Below, piece after piece: positions 1 through 8,200 of a stretch of DNA of 14,118 bases (its first letter is position 1; the number at the start of each line of letters is the position of its first letter). Both the position numbers and the translations under genes were made by a program. The stretch covers positions 1 through 14,118 of the forward strand of contig JBAWZR010000026.1 of the NCBI GenBank assembly GCA_037142915.1, written 5' to 3'. The DNA is from JBAWZR01 sp037142915 (lineage in GTDB: Bacteria > Patescibacteriota > Minisyncoccia > Moranbacterales > UBA1568). A model generated the notes under the pieces. That model saw only the letters and a list, made by a program, of their open reading frames with translations, made no database searches and was not told the DNA's origin.

Positions 1-616
1 CCTTCACTCTGGGTTTAAAATAATAAGTAGTTCCCAGTGTGAGTCCACCAATGGATACACTGTGACTGGTTCCCAGTGTGCTCTCATTTCCCACGAGACT
101 CCCGTAGGTATCCGACAAACCGTATGCCACATAAGGGTATGCATTAACGCTAGTATTCCATGTAACAACCGCGTGATTACCATCCACTAAAGAAAGGTGG
201 ACGTCCGTTATGGTAGGTGCGGCGGCTGTGGTAAAAGAATACCCCACTCCTCCGTTATCACTAATGGTTTGATTGCCAAGAGAGTCCATGGAGCGCACCC
301 GATATTTATAGACTGTCCCAGGAGAAAGCCCTGATAAAATAACCGTGTGACTCGTAACACTGGCACCAGCATCTCCATTGGTCGTTCCATAGCTCGTTGT
401 CGTCCCAAAATCAACCAAGGAGTTGGAGTTAATATTAGTCGTCCAGGTAATAACAGCACTTACGGAAGTCACGCCAGAGCTTGAAACTGAAGAAATTATC
501 GGGGCAGCAGCAAAAACCGAGGAAGAAATTCCAAAAGAAACAGCTAAAATCAAACCACTTAAAAGAAGTGCTCTCTTTGTCCTGAAAAGGGTTAAGTTTT
601 TTTTGAAAAAATTCAT
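1..616 (-). CDS. Secreted fibronectin type III-like repeat protein (3' end beyond window)
   Basis: Reading the minus strand from an ATG at 616 gives an open frame to the window edge (205 codons, no stop), so the C-terminus is missing. The first ~37 residues are a clear signal peptide: a Lys/Arg-rich start, a hydrophobic core (ALLLSGLILAVSFGISS) and a VFA-AA cleavage site. After it come two Fn3-like beta-sandwich repeats, each with a 'YGT/YGS' strand, a 'TSH(T/S)V' strand and a 'GL(S/T)xGTxYxY/F' strand typical of extracellular Fn3 or purple-acid-phosphatase N-terminal modules. The gene starts 25 nt after the permease stop and is probably its operon partner. It is likely exported and extracellular or surface-bound; the true function lies in the missing part. 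No strong ribosome-binding site is visible. The Fn3-like call is by pattern only. Confidence 0.75.
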   Translation of the reverse strand, partial: MNFFKKNLTLFRTKRALLLSGLILAVSFGISSSVFAAAPIISSVSSSGVTSVSAVITWTTNINSNSLVDFGTTTSYGTTNGDAGASVTSHTVILSGLSPGTVYKYRVRSMDSLGNQTISDNGGVGYSFTTAAAPTITDVHLSLVDGNHAVVTWNTSVNAYPYVAYGLSDTYGSLVGNESTLGTSHSVSIGGLTLGTTYYFKPRVK

Positions 617-641
617 TTCCCGTTTGTTTTACCTGTTACCT

Positions 642-1868
642 CTATTTGTATCGCAATGCCATTAGAGGGTTAAGCTTCGATGCTCTTCTCGCCGGATAGA
701 CACCTGTCAGAAAGCCGATCATGGTTGAAAAACTGATAATAAAAATTATAAACCACATCGGTGTATAAAAAATATCCATAGCCTGCCCATCCAGTCTGGT
801 TGCCATCACATTGAAAGCCGCATTAACTAGGCTCGTTCCGCCAAGTCCTATGGCAAGTCCAGATAAACCTCCGAATAAACCAATCAAAATTGATTCCGTA
901 AGAAATAAAAATTGCACATCCCGATTAGAAGCTCCGATTGCTTTCATAATCCCGATTTCATTCGTTCTCTCCAAAAGGGCTATCGTCATGGTATTGAACA
1001 TCCCAATCGCTGAAACGGCCAAAGCCACTAACCCGAAAAGAGCCAGCACGATTTGAATCACCGAGAATATCTTATTAGCCTGGTCAATCGTGTCGGAAAG
1101 AGCCACCACGGAAAGCCCTCTCTCTATAATAGCATTTCTGGTGTTTTCTAAGAAACTCTGCTCAACGACCTTGACTTTAACATTATCATAGGATGAAATT
1201 CCCAAATTATCCGTCCAGCCAATCGGTATAAAACCGAAACTATTAGCCTCATCGTCAATCACTCCCGAAATAGTAAACGTCTCCTCGAGTGGAATTACAT
1301 CACTTCCATCGATCAAGCTAGCCTCTTTATTATCAGTTTTATCGTTAACTTGTGGAGATAATACCAACGTAATTTTTATATCCTTGCCCAGTGCATCCTT
1401 TACGTCTGCGATTCCAAGCGAAATTAATGCACCTTGAGACAAAACCACCTTATTGTCATGATTGCCATTATAGACATCCCCTGACAACAATTCCACGCCT
1501 CCCAAGCGAAAATAATCACTGCTTACCGCCGAAAAATTAACCTGGCTGGAAACTTCTCCAAATTTACAATTTGACATGACGGTTCTCAGGGGGCTAACCT
1601 CTGAGACATTGGGCAATTGAGTAAGGCTGTTTACCAGATCTTGGTCTAATTTCACGACGGAAGCATCCGGGGTATTAACATCCAGCGTAAGTAGGGTATC
1701 CAATTTGGTGATTTTTTCCAGGAGCACTCGTTGCATACCATAGCCCAAAGAGACCAAAAAAAGAATGGCCCCGATGCCCACGCCTATACCCAAAACCGTG
1801 AGGAATGTTCTCAATTTCCTCGTCCTAAATGTTCTGGTCGCTAATTTTACATTATCGATAATAAACAT
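642..1868 (-). CDS. MacB/FtsX-family ABC transporter permease
   Basis: The protein has 408 residues from the ATG at 1868. It shows the MacB/LolC layout: an N-terminal membrane helix at ~20-43 after a basic 'RTRKLRTFLTVLGIG' start, a large extracytoplasmic domain at ~45-265 (MacB periplasmic core type), then three helices at ~270-293, 325-348 and 371-391. The FtsX signature 'TNEIGIMKAIGAS' lies between helices 2 and 3, and the end 'YPARRASKLNPLMALRYK' is typical of the family. It forms the membrane part of the exporter with the ATPase just upstream. An alternative TTG start at 1895 would overlap the ATPase by 17 nt. The ATG 10 nt after the ATPase stop is preferred because it gives the usual family N-terminus. 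The stop is TAG. Substrate is unknown; MacB relatives export peptides, toxins or lipoproteins, or act as mechanotransmitters. Confidence 0.9.
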   Translation of the reverse strand: MFIIDNVKLATRTFRTRKLRTFLTVLGIGVGIGAILFLVSLGYGMQRVLLEKITKLDTLLTLDVNTPDASVVKLDQDLVNSLTQLPNVSEVSPLRTVMSNCKFGEVSSQVNFSAVSSDYFRLGGVELLSGDVYNGNHDNKVVLSQGALISLGIADVKDALGKDIKITLVLSPQVNDKTDNKEASLIDGSDVIPLEETFTISGVIDDEANSFGFIPIGWTDNLGISSYDNVKVKVVEQSFLENTRNAIIERGLSVVALSDTIDQANKIFSVIQIVLALFGLVALAVSAIGMFNTMTIALLERTNEIGIMKAIGASNRDVQFLFLTESILIGLFGGLSGLAIGLGGTSLVNAAFNVMATRLDGQAMDIFYTPMWFIIFIISFSTMIGFLTGVYPARRASKLNPLMALRYK

Positions 1869-1878
1869 CTTTTTATTT

Positions 1879-3273
1879 TTATTGTCCGTATTCAACCAAC
1901 ATTATTATTTCCAATTTTCGACTCAGATTTCTAGCTGTCTTCTTGTTAAGACCGACCCCTCCTTCGGCGAACGGCCGGTCGAGATATTCCATCATCTCTT
2001 TCTTACTTATTTTATTCAGAATTCTAAACTCAATTCCTTTATTGAGAGCCTCTACCTGGTCCAGACTTAGTGTTCCGTTGAAATTCTCCAATAATGAGTG
2101 CCGCATACTATCAATCACTTTTTTGATAGGATCTGGATTGCTCTCCTCGATATTCTTACTTTGCTGTTTAAGCATGTCGGATTTCTCGATAACTTCGTTA
2201 ATGATCAATGCAAATTTATAAGCAAATGGAAGACTTAAGCCCAATCCAGACTTTTCCCTGGGAAGCGTCAGTTTATCAAAAAAGTCAAGCTCACTTATCC
2301 CACTAAGAAGACGCTCTGTTACCACAGCTTCTAAATCTTTTATTTCCTGAGATTCAAACTGATTAATAAGATACGCGACTAAAATTTTAGCCTTAAAGGG
2401 AGCCAACATAACGTGCATCTGCATCGAAGAAAGATCCGGATACGCCTGCAAAAGAAGGTCGAGTTCGGTTCGTTCCTTTTTAATTTCAGCCTTCTTCAAT
2501 TGATCGGGTCTTCTATTTTTATTGACCTCTATTTTGATCAATTTCCCATCCTTGACATAAAAAACCCTGTCTGCATAGAAGAGGTGTTCCGGATTATGCG
2601 TCACCGAAATGATGGTTTTCTTACTCTCGAGATTCAAAGTATTGAGAATCTCCAGTACGTTTTTCGCCGATTGACTATCCAAATTTCCAACCGCTTCATC
2701 GGCCAGTATTATCGGCGGATCATTAATCAATGCTCTGGCAATGCCCACCCGCTGCTGCTGTCCTCCCGAAAGTTCCTGAGGAAATCTTTCCCCTAGGGCG
2801 GCCAATCCTAATTTATTGAGGATGCCCGAGCCGATATTTTTTCTCTCCGCAACACCCTTCCGTTCAAAAACAAGCGGGAGAACAACATTATCCAGAACAT
2901 TGAGCGTGGGAATCAGATTATAACTCTGAAAAATCATCCCCACATCGCTCCGGTGAAATTCGGATAATTCATCAGACGAAAGCGATACCAGATCATGATC
3001 TCTCACTATCATTTTTCCTGCGGAGGGCACTTCTAGACCCGCAATGGTATTGAGAATTGTAGATTTTCCACACCCGGAAGGACCAAAAATAATAATATAT
3101 TCCTCCGCATATATATCAAAGCTAACGCCGTTTAACGCCCTGGCTTCACTTAATTTACCTGAGTTATACACTACTTGAAGGTCTTTGGCCTCAACAACTT
3201 TTTTTTTGTCAAGAAAATAATCGCTGGAAAATTCTGTCTTGGTTTCTGGTTTTTCCTCGTACTGATTATCCAT
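1879..3273 (-). CDS. MacB/LolD-type ABC transporter ATPase with long C-terminal extension
   Basis: The protein has 464 residues from the ATG at 3273; a GTG at 3318 would add 15 residues of unlikely sequence. The ATPase domain covers ~25-246: Walker A GPSGCGKST at 64-72, Q-loop Gln116, signature LSGGQQQR at 168-175, Walker B IILADE with catalytic Glu193, D-loop NLD and H-loop His226. The segment after the Walker B glutamate reads DEAVGNLD where the family usually has DEPTGNLD. LolD/MacB ATPase domains end near residue 230, but here ~220 more residues follow (247-464). They are mostly charged and helical, with no membrane segment and no motif I recognise. It energises the permease encoded directly downstream. 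It heads the operon, with a promoter proposed at 3385-3413. Family is certain; the role of the extension is unknown. Confidence 0.92.
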   Translation of the reverse strand: MDNQYEEKPETKTEFSSDYFLDKKKVVEAKDLQVVYNSGKLSEARALNGVSFDIYAEEYIIIFGPSGCGKSTILNTIAGLEVPSAGKMIVRDHDLVSLSSDELSEFHRSDVGMIFQSYNLIPTLNVLDNVVLPLVFERKGVAERKNIGSGILNKLGLAALGERFPQELSGGQQQRVGIARALINDPPIILADEAVGNLDSQSAKNVLEILNTLNLESKKTIISVTHNPEHLFYADRVFYVKDGKLIKIEVNKNRRPDQLKKAEIKKERTELDLLLQAYPDLSSMQMHVMLAPFKAKILVAYLINQFESQEIKDLEAVVTERLLSGISELDFFDKLTLPREKSGLGLSLPFAYKFALIINEVIEKSDMLKQQSKNIEESNPDPIKKVIDSMRHSLLENFNGTLSLDQVEALNKGIEFRILNKISKKEMMEYLDRPFAEGGVGLNKKTARNLSRKLEIIMLVEYGQ

Positions 3274-3593
3274 ACCATTGCTATAACAGAATAACACGCA
3301 CTTTTTTTCGCAAAACACTTCTTCGCTCTATCGTAATCGAGCGAGACTATTAGACAAGCAACAAATAGACCGAATATATATTAAATAATACCACAGGAGC
3401 ATTTTTTAAACAAAAGATAATACTGTGAAAATTCTCCGCCGCACACTGCCTTGTAAAAAGTAAACGCTTCCTCGGTATTGCAAGAAAAATTGAGATGTCT
3501 ACTGGTCTTTATCATAAGATTATTATTACGTTTTAGCAAATACTCTCTTCTTTATCACCAATTCTCACAACCCCATCACTCTTCATCGCCTAC
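3274..3593. other. Divergent intergenic region
   Basis: No convincing gene lies between the ABC ATPase start and the MarR promoter. The longest plus-strand frames with an ATG here are about a dozen codons. The region holds a probable minus-strand promoter (3385-3413) and, in the would-be ABC leader, a 6-bp inverted repeat (arms 3323-3328 and 3339-3344, TCGCTC/GAGCGA, 10-nt spacer) that could be a small hairpin or operator. From ~3420 to 3593 I see nothing that I can support. Confidence 0.6.
3385..3413 (-). promoter_or_regulatory. Putative promoter of the ABC exporter operon
   Basis: On the minus strand, TTGTTT (3413-3408) and TATTAT (3390-3385) are separated by 17 nt. A TG one base upstream of the second box makes an extended -10. 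Transcription would begin near 3378 and leave a leader of about 105 nt before the ATG at 3273. The -35 box matches consensus weakly (3 of 6) and the -10 box well (5 of 6). Confidence 0.4.
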
Positions 3594-3621
3594 TTGACAA
3601 AATATAGTTTACTGATAAACT
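3594..3621 (+). promoter_or_regulatory. Promoter of the marR-efflux operon
   Basis: A perfect -35 box TTGACA (3594-3599) is followed after 16 nt by TAAACT (3616-3621), with TGA directly before it forming an extended -10 (TGn). The expected start of transcription is near 3628, about 26 nt upstream of the ATG at 3654. The TTG inside the -35 box could be read as an in-frame start, but it would lie upstream of the transcript. Confidence 0.7.
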
Positions 3622-3623
3622 AT
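3604..3623. promoter_or_regulatory. Palindromic operator, probably for the MarR protein
   Basis: ATAGTTTA, a CTGA spacer and TAAACTAT form a perfect 8-bp inverted repeat of 20 bp in total. It fills the space between the -35 box and the -10 box and overlaps the -10. Length, symmetry and position fit a MarR-family dimer site that blocks RNA polymerase, so the regulator would repress its own operon and the pump. Binding by this MarR protein is inferred. Confidence 0.7.
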
Positions 3624-3653
3624 TTATGTATTAACTTCTCTGATATATATATT

Positions 3654-4124
3654 ATGAAAACGCCACCGCTCTCATCGCCCATCGAGCCGATCATCTGCCT
3701 CGCGCACCGGATCGAAGCCATCGCCGATACCTATGTTTTCAAGCCTATGGGGATATCTGCTATGAGTATGAAGATCTTACAGCTACTGAAAAACCATGAG
3801 TCACTCACGCCCAGCGATCTCATCCAGATGCTCCACTCGACCAAGTCCAATATAAGCCAGCGCCTGAACTTCCTGGAGAAAGAAAAATATATCACCCGAA
3901 TCTACGCCAGTGATGAAGCCGATAAGCGAAAAGTGGCCGTCCGACTGACACTCGTAGGTAAACGGATGATTTCCACCCTAGAGAAAAGGTTTCGGAAGGC
4001 TCACATTTCCTTCGAAAAAAAATTTACGGAGAGAGAAATCGCCCAACATCGAGCTTTCATCAAAAAGCTAACCAGTATTATCGAGAGCAGCGAGAATGAG
4101 TTCGAAAAAATATTTAAACTGTAG
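3654..4124 (+). CDS. MarR-family transcriptional regulator
   Basis: The protein has 156 residues, the normal MarR length. It has an N-terminal dimerisation helix (~8-30), a winged helix-turn-helix at ~38-100 with recognition helix around 'HSTKSNISQRLNFLEKEKY', and the wing motif DEADKRKVAVRLT (87-99), the counterpart of the family's D-x-R-D-x-R-x(3)-LT pattern. C-terminal helices (~103-150) complete the dimer interface. MarR proteins usually repress efflux or stress genes and release DNA when they bind a small ligand. The first gene of a three-gene unit, it ends 12 nt before the membrane-fusion protein, so it very probably controls that pump through the palindrome at 3604-3623. The ATG at 3654 is chosen over the TTG at 3594 because the latter lies inside the -35 box. 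No Shine-Dalgarno sequence is visible. Confidence 0.9.
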   Translation: MKTPPLSSPIEPIICLAHRIEAIADTYVFKPMGISAMSMKILQLLKNHESLTPSDLIQMLHSTKSNISQRLNFLEKEKYITRIYASDEADKRKVAVRLTLVGKRMISTLEKRFRKAHISFEKKFTEREIAQHRAFIKKLTSIIESSENEFEKIFKL

Positions 4125-4136
4125 CCTAAGAAACTT

Positions 4137-5240
4137 ATGAATAAGCAAAAAATCATCCTCTCTCTCGTTTTGGTTGCGGCACTGTTTATCGGAGCGCTGA
4201 AGTTTTCCGGCAAAAAAACCGTTCTGCCGACGGAGGTCGTCAAGCGCCCGATTAGTATTTCTGTCCAGTCAGTGGGAGACAGTCGAACACTCGTGCAAAA
4301 AAAGAACTATGCGGCCAGTGTCGTCGGCGACCAAGAAGTGAAGATCACCGCCAAATCGGCCGGGACCGTAGTCGTCGCACCGGGCACTATCGGCTCTCGA
4401 GTCGGTGCGGGTGCGCTACTGGTCAAGATAGATGACACGGGCACGCTCGCGGTCGGTGGTGAAGGTCTAAAAAACCTGCAGGTGCAGCAATCCGAAAATG
4501 CCGTCGCACAGGCCAAAAAATCCTATCAACTCGCCAAAGATGTCTATGAGAGCGTGCGAAAATCAGACACCTCCACCGGAGCACAAAAAGACACGGCCAA
4601 GGCGCAGGTAACGCTCACCAAACTGCAGTACGACAATGCGCTCCTTGGTCTGAATGGTAGTGTGGACAATCACCTGATACTCAGTCCGCTCTCAGGCATC
4701 ATCACGAGCAAAAACGTCGCGGTCGGAGACTCGGTCGCAGTCGGTCAACTCCTGGCGAGTGTCAGTCAATCCGCAAATATCAAAGTGCAATTCTATGTGG
4801 ATCAAGACGAACGCGCTCTCCTCGTAGTCGGACAAACAATCACCGCCCTGGATGCCAACAACAACCCGGTTTCGTTATTGATTCGCAATATCGCCATCGC
4901 TGCTGATCCGACCACGAAACGATTCTTAGTTGAAGCCTATCCGCAAAAATCAAATTCCGGCCTCCTCTCCGGAACCATCGCAAACGTCAGTATCGAAACG
5001 ACGCTTGTACCCCGACAGGCAAATGATTTCATTCTCCCGCTCTCAGCCATCAATATCGGTCAAAATGAAAGTTACGTTTTCGTAGCGGACGGCACGGTAG
5101 CCAAAAAAACGCCGGTGACTGTCTCTCGTGTCAATGGGGAAATGGCTGAAATCTCGGCGCCGCTCTCGGTGGAAACGCGTATCATTACCACTGGCAGCAA
5201 ACTCGTCCACGACGGAGAGGCTATTGTCATACAAAACTAA
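4137..5240 (+). CDS. RND efflux membrane-fusion (periplasmic adaptor) protein, HlyD/AcrA family
   Basis: The protein has 367 residues. A single N-terminal membrane anchor (~5-21) follows a short basic start; there is no lipobox cysteine. The two halves of the biotinyl-lipoyl-like domain are visible at ~64-100 ('KITAKSAGTVVV...GSRVGAGALLVKIDD') and ~179-210 ('ILSPLSGIITSKNVAVGDSV'), separated by a short helical hairpin (~111-175). A beta-barrel (~212-290) and membrane-proximal domain (~295-367) follow. The hairpin is shorter than the long one that docks TolC in AcrA. It lies 12 nt after the MarR gene and 17 nt before the RND permease, so the three are co-transcribed. Such adaptors assemble around the RND trimer; what they dock to in an organism without an obvious outer-membrane channel gene is open. 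Confidence 0.9.
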   Translation: MNKQKIILSLVLVAALFIGALKFSGKKTVLPTEVVKRPISISVQSVGDSRTLVQKKNYAASVVGDQEVKITAKSAGTVVVAPGTIGSRVGAGALLVKIDDTGTLAVGGEGLKNLQVQQSENAVAQAKKSYQLAKDVYESVRKSDTSTGAQKDTAKAQVTLTKLQYDNALLGLNGSVDNHLILSPLSGIITSKNVAVGDSVAVGQLLASVSQSANIKVQFYVDQDERALLVVGQTITALDANNNPVSLLIRNIAIAADPTTKRFLVEAYPQKSNSGLLSGTIANVSIETTLVPRQANDFILPLSAINIGQNESYVFVADGTVAKKTPVTVSRVNGEMAEISAPLSVETRIITTGSKLVHDGEAIVIQN

Positions 5241-5257
5241 CTTCGACGAACCATCCT

Positions 5258-8200
5258 ATGGAACACCCGCAACACGATACAATCACATCCAGCGACTCCG
5301 CTTACTTAGATAAATTGGAATTTGCTCCGGAACTACGGGACACCTGGCTCAATTTTTTTGTCTCTAACTTTCGAGTGGTCATACTCCTCATCGTCCTGAT
5401 TTCAGGGTGGGGACTCTATGCATTCACTCAGTTACCGCGCGAATCCAACCCAGAGGTGAAGATCGCCACGGCCGTGATCAGAGTATCCTATCCGGGTGCC
5501 TCTCCGGCCGACGTAGAAGAACTGGTCACCAAAAAAATCGAGACGGATATCGCCGGAGTCAGCGGCATCAACAAAATCACTTCCACATCGGCCAATTCAT
5601 CCTCATCCGTCACGGTGGAATTTGATGCCACTCAAAATGTGGATGATTCGGTGCGAAGACTGCGCGACAAATTGACTACGATTCGCAATGATATCCCGAC
5701 CGATGCCAAAGACCCTGACGTCAAAGAAATTTCCTTGGACGACACGCCGATCGTTACCTTCGCGCTCACCGGCCCCTACGACGGATTCACCCTCCGAACC
5801 TACGCGGAAAAAATCCAGGACGAATTGGAAAAAATTCCCGGTATCCGACAAGTGAATGTCTCCGGTGGCGATAAAAATGAATTCGAAGTGGCCTATGACC
5901 CGCAAAAACTGGCACTCTACCGCATAACGATCGATCAGGCCAATCAGGCCATCGCGGCCACCAATCGCGCCATCCCGGCCGGAAATTTCTCGGGCTCGGA
6001 ATTCAAGTATCCCGTCCGCTCGGATAGCCGGTTCTACGATGCTCAATCCCTTGGCGACATTCCACTTCTCCACACCGAGCAAGGCTCTCTCGTTTTCCTC
6101 CGAGATATCGCTACCGTGCAGGAGAAAGCCATCAAGAAAACCATCTACTCTCGCTTCTCCTCTGGTGGCCAAGCCCCGCAGGAAGCAGTCACCCTGCAAA
6201 TCATCAAGAGGACTGGTGGCTCTGTCATCAATACCGTGGACAGCTCGCGAGCCACCCTCGACACGATGCTCAAGACGGCTCCCGAAGGCATCCAATATTC
6301 CGACACCGTCAATCAAGCGGATCGCATTCGCAAGGACTTCGACCAACTGGTCCACGACTTTGTACTTACCTTGATATTAGTGGTGGGACTCCTCTTTCTC
6401 ATCGTCGGCCTCAAAGAAGCCTTCGTGGCGGGCATCGCCATCCCTCTGGTTTTTTTCGTCACCTTCGGCGTGATGCAGGCGACCGGAACCTCGCTCAATT
6501 TTCTTTCTATCTTTGCGCTCCTCCTCTCCTTGGGTCTCCTCGTCGATGATGCTATCGTCGTCGTCTCTGCCACCAAGCAGTATATGAAAACGGGAAAATA
6601 TACGCCCGAAGAGGCGGTCTTGTTGGTACTGCATGATTTCAAAGTGGTGTTGATCTCCACCACCCTCGCTACGGTGTGGGCCTTTTTACCCTTGTTATTT
6701 GCCTCGGGCATCATCGGGCAATTCATCAAGTCTATTCCTATCACTGTTTCGGTCACTCTCATTGCGTCCCTCCTCATCGCGCTTATGATTAATCACCCGT
6801 TGGCAGCTGTGCTGGAACGGCTTCGTCTGACGAAGAAATTCTTCCTCCTGTTCTTTGTCTTCATCCTCGGCATTGGCCTGATAGCCATTATGCAACACTC
6901 TATCATTGGCTCTGTCTTTGCGGCAGTGACGTTTGTGATTCTCGCCTGGATGATCGTTTGGTATTTCGGTGCGGGCAAAGCAACCCTCGAAAAAAACTTC
7001 ATCCTGACGGAACAAGAATGGATGAGTGACGCGCTCATCAAGCAGAAATTACGCTCGCAGGGTGATCACGAAAATGCCACGCTTGGTAGCCGCCTCATTC
7101 ACGGCATCATTCGCTTCGATCGAGTCCTCCCGGTATATGAAAAATATCTGAAAATGGTTACCGGCTCGCGAAAAAGTCGCATCACAACACTGCTCCTGAC
7201 ACTGGCGCTCTTCATTTTTGCCATCGCATTGCCGGTAACGGGCGTCGTAAAATCCGAGTTTTTCCCACCCTCCGATAGTGATGTATTGTATGTGAGTCTG
7301 CGCGGGCCAACCGGGGCGACGCTCGATCAAACCGATACAACCATCCAGGAAGTGGAAAAAATATTACTCACAATGCCAACCGTGGTGAGTTTCTCTACCC
7401 TTGTCGGGAATCCCGGGTCAACTAGCAATTTGAATGGCGGCGGATCCGATACCTCCAATACCGCCTCTATCACCGCCAAACTCACACCGCAAGAGAGTCG
7501 GACTATCAAAGCCTACGATATCGCCCAAACGATACGCGATTCCCTGGCTGGCATCCAAAGCGCCACCATTACCGTCTCCACTCCCAGCGGCGGGCCGCCC
7601 TCAGGCAAAGCCTTCCAGGCCCAAATCAGCGGAGAAAACCTGCAAACGCTGGATAAGATTGCCACTGATCTGAAACCAATCCTTGACTCGATCCCCGGCA
7701 CAGTCAACTCGGATATCTCCCTCAAAGACGCACCGGCCGAATACACCTTCGCGCTCGACAGCACCAAGATGGAACTCTACGACCTCAATGCGAGCGTGGT
7801 TGGATCCACCCTACGAACCGCTATTTCGGGCACCACGGTGACCACCGTTGTCCGAGACAATAAGGACATCGACGTCGTGGCACGCTTCGACAAAGATACC
7901 ATCCCGACATTAGAGGCGGTTCAAAATCTGCAGATACTCAATAACAAAAAACAACCAGTCTTCATCAAGGATATCGCTACCATCAAACTCACTCCGTCCG
8001 TTGACTCCATTACGCGCATCGACCAGAAGCGAACGACGCTGCTCACTGCCGATGTCAAAAGCACCACCAATTCGACCCAGGTCGTGCAGGCCTTCCGAGA
8101 TGCTGTTGCCCAAAAGTATCCCCTGCCGGACGGCTATACCATCACCTATGGCGGAGAAAATCAACAAAACGCCGAGTCGGTACTCTCGATCATCCGGGCT

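Noticed and set aside
208..459. Minus-strand 83-codon frame beginning MLLLPGRLILTP
   Set aside because: It lies inside the Fn3-like gene in another frame; the frame from ATG 616 has a signal peptide and recognisable repeats.
3594..3653. TTG start giving the MarR protein 20 more residues
   Set aside because: The TTG is part of the -35 box and the added residues lie upstream of the predicted transcript and are not MarR-like.
5603..6355. Long open frame of 250 codons on the minus strand inside the RND gene
   Set aside because: It is antisense to a clear RND permease, has low-complexity charged content and no family features; it is a by-product of codon bias.
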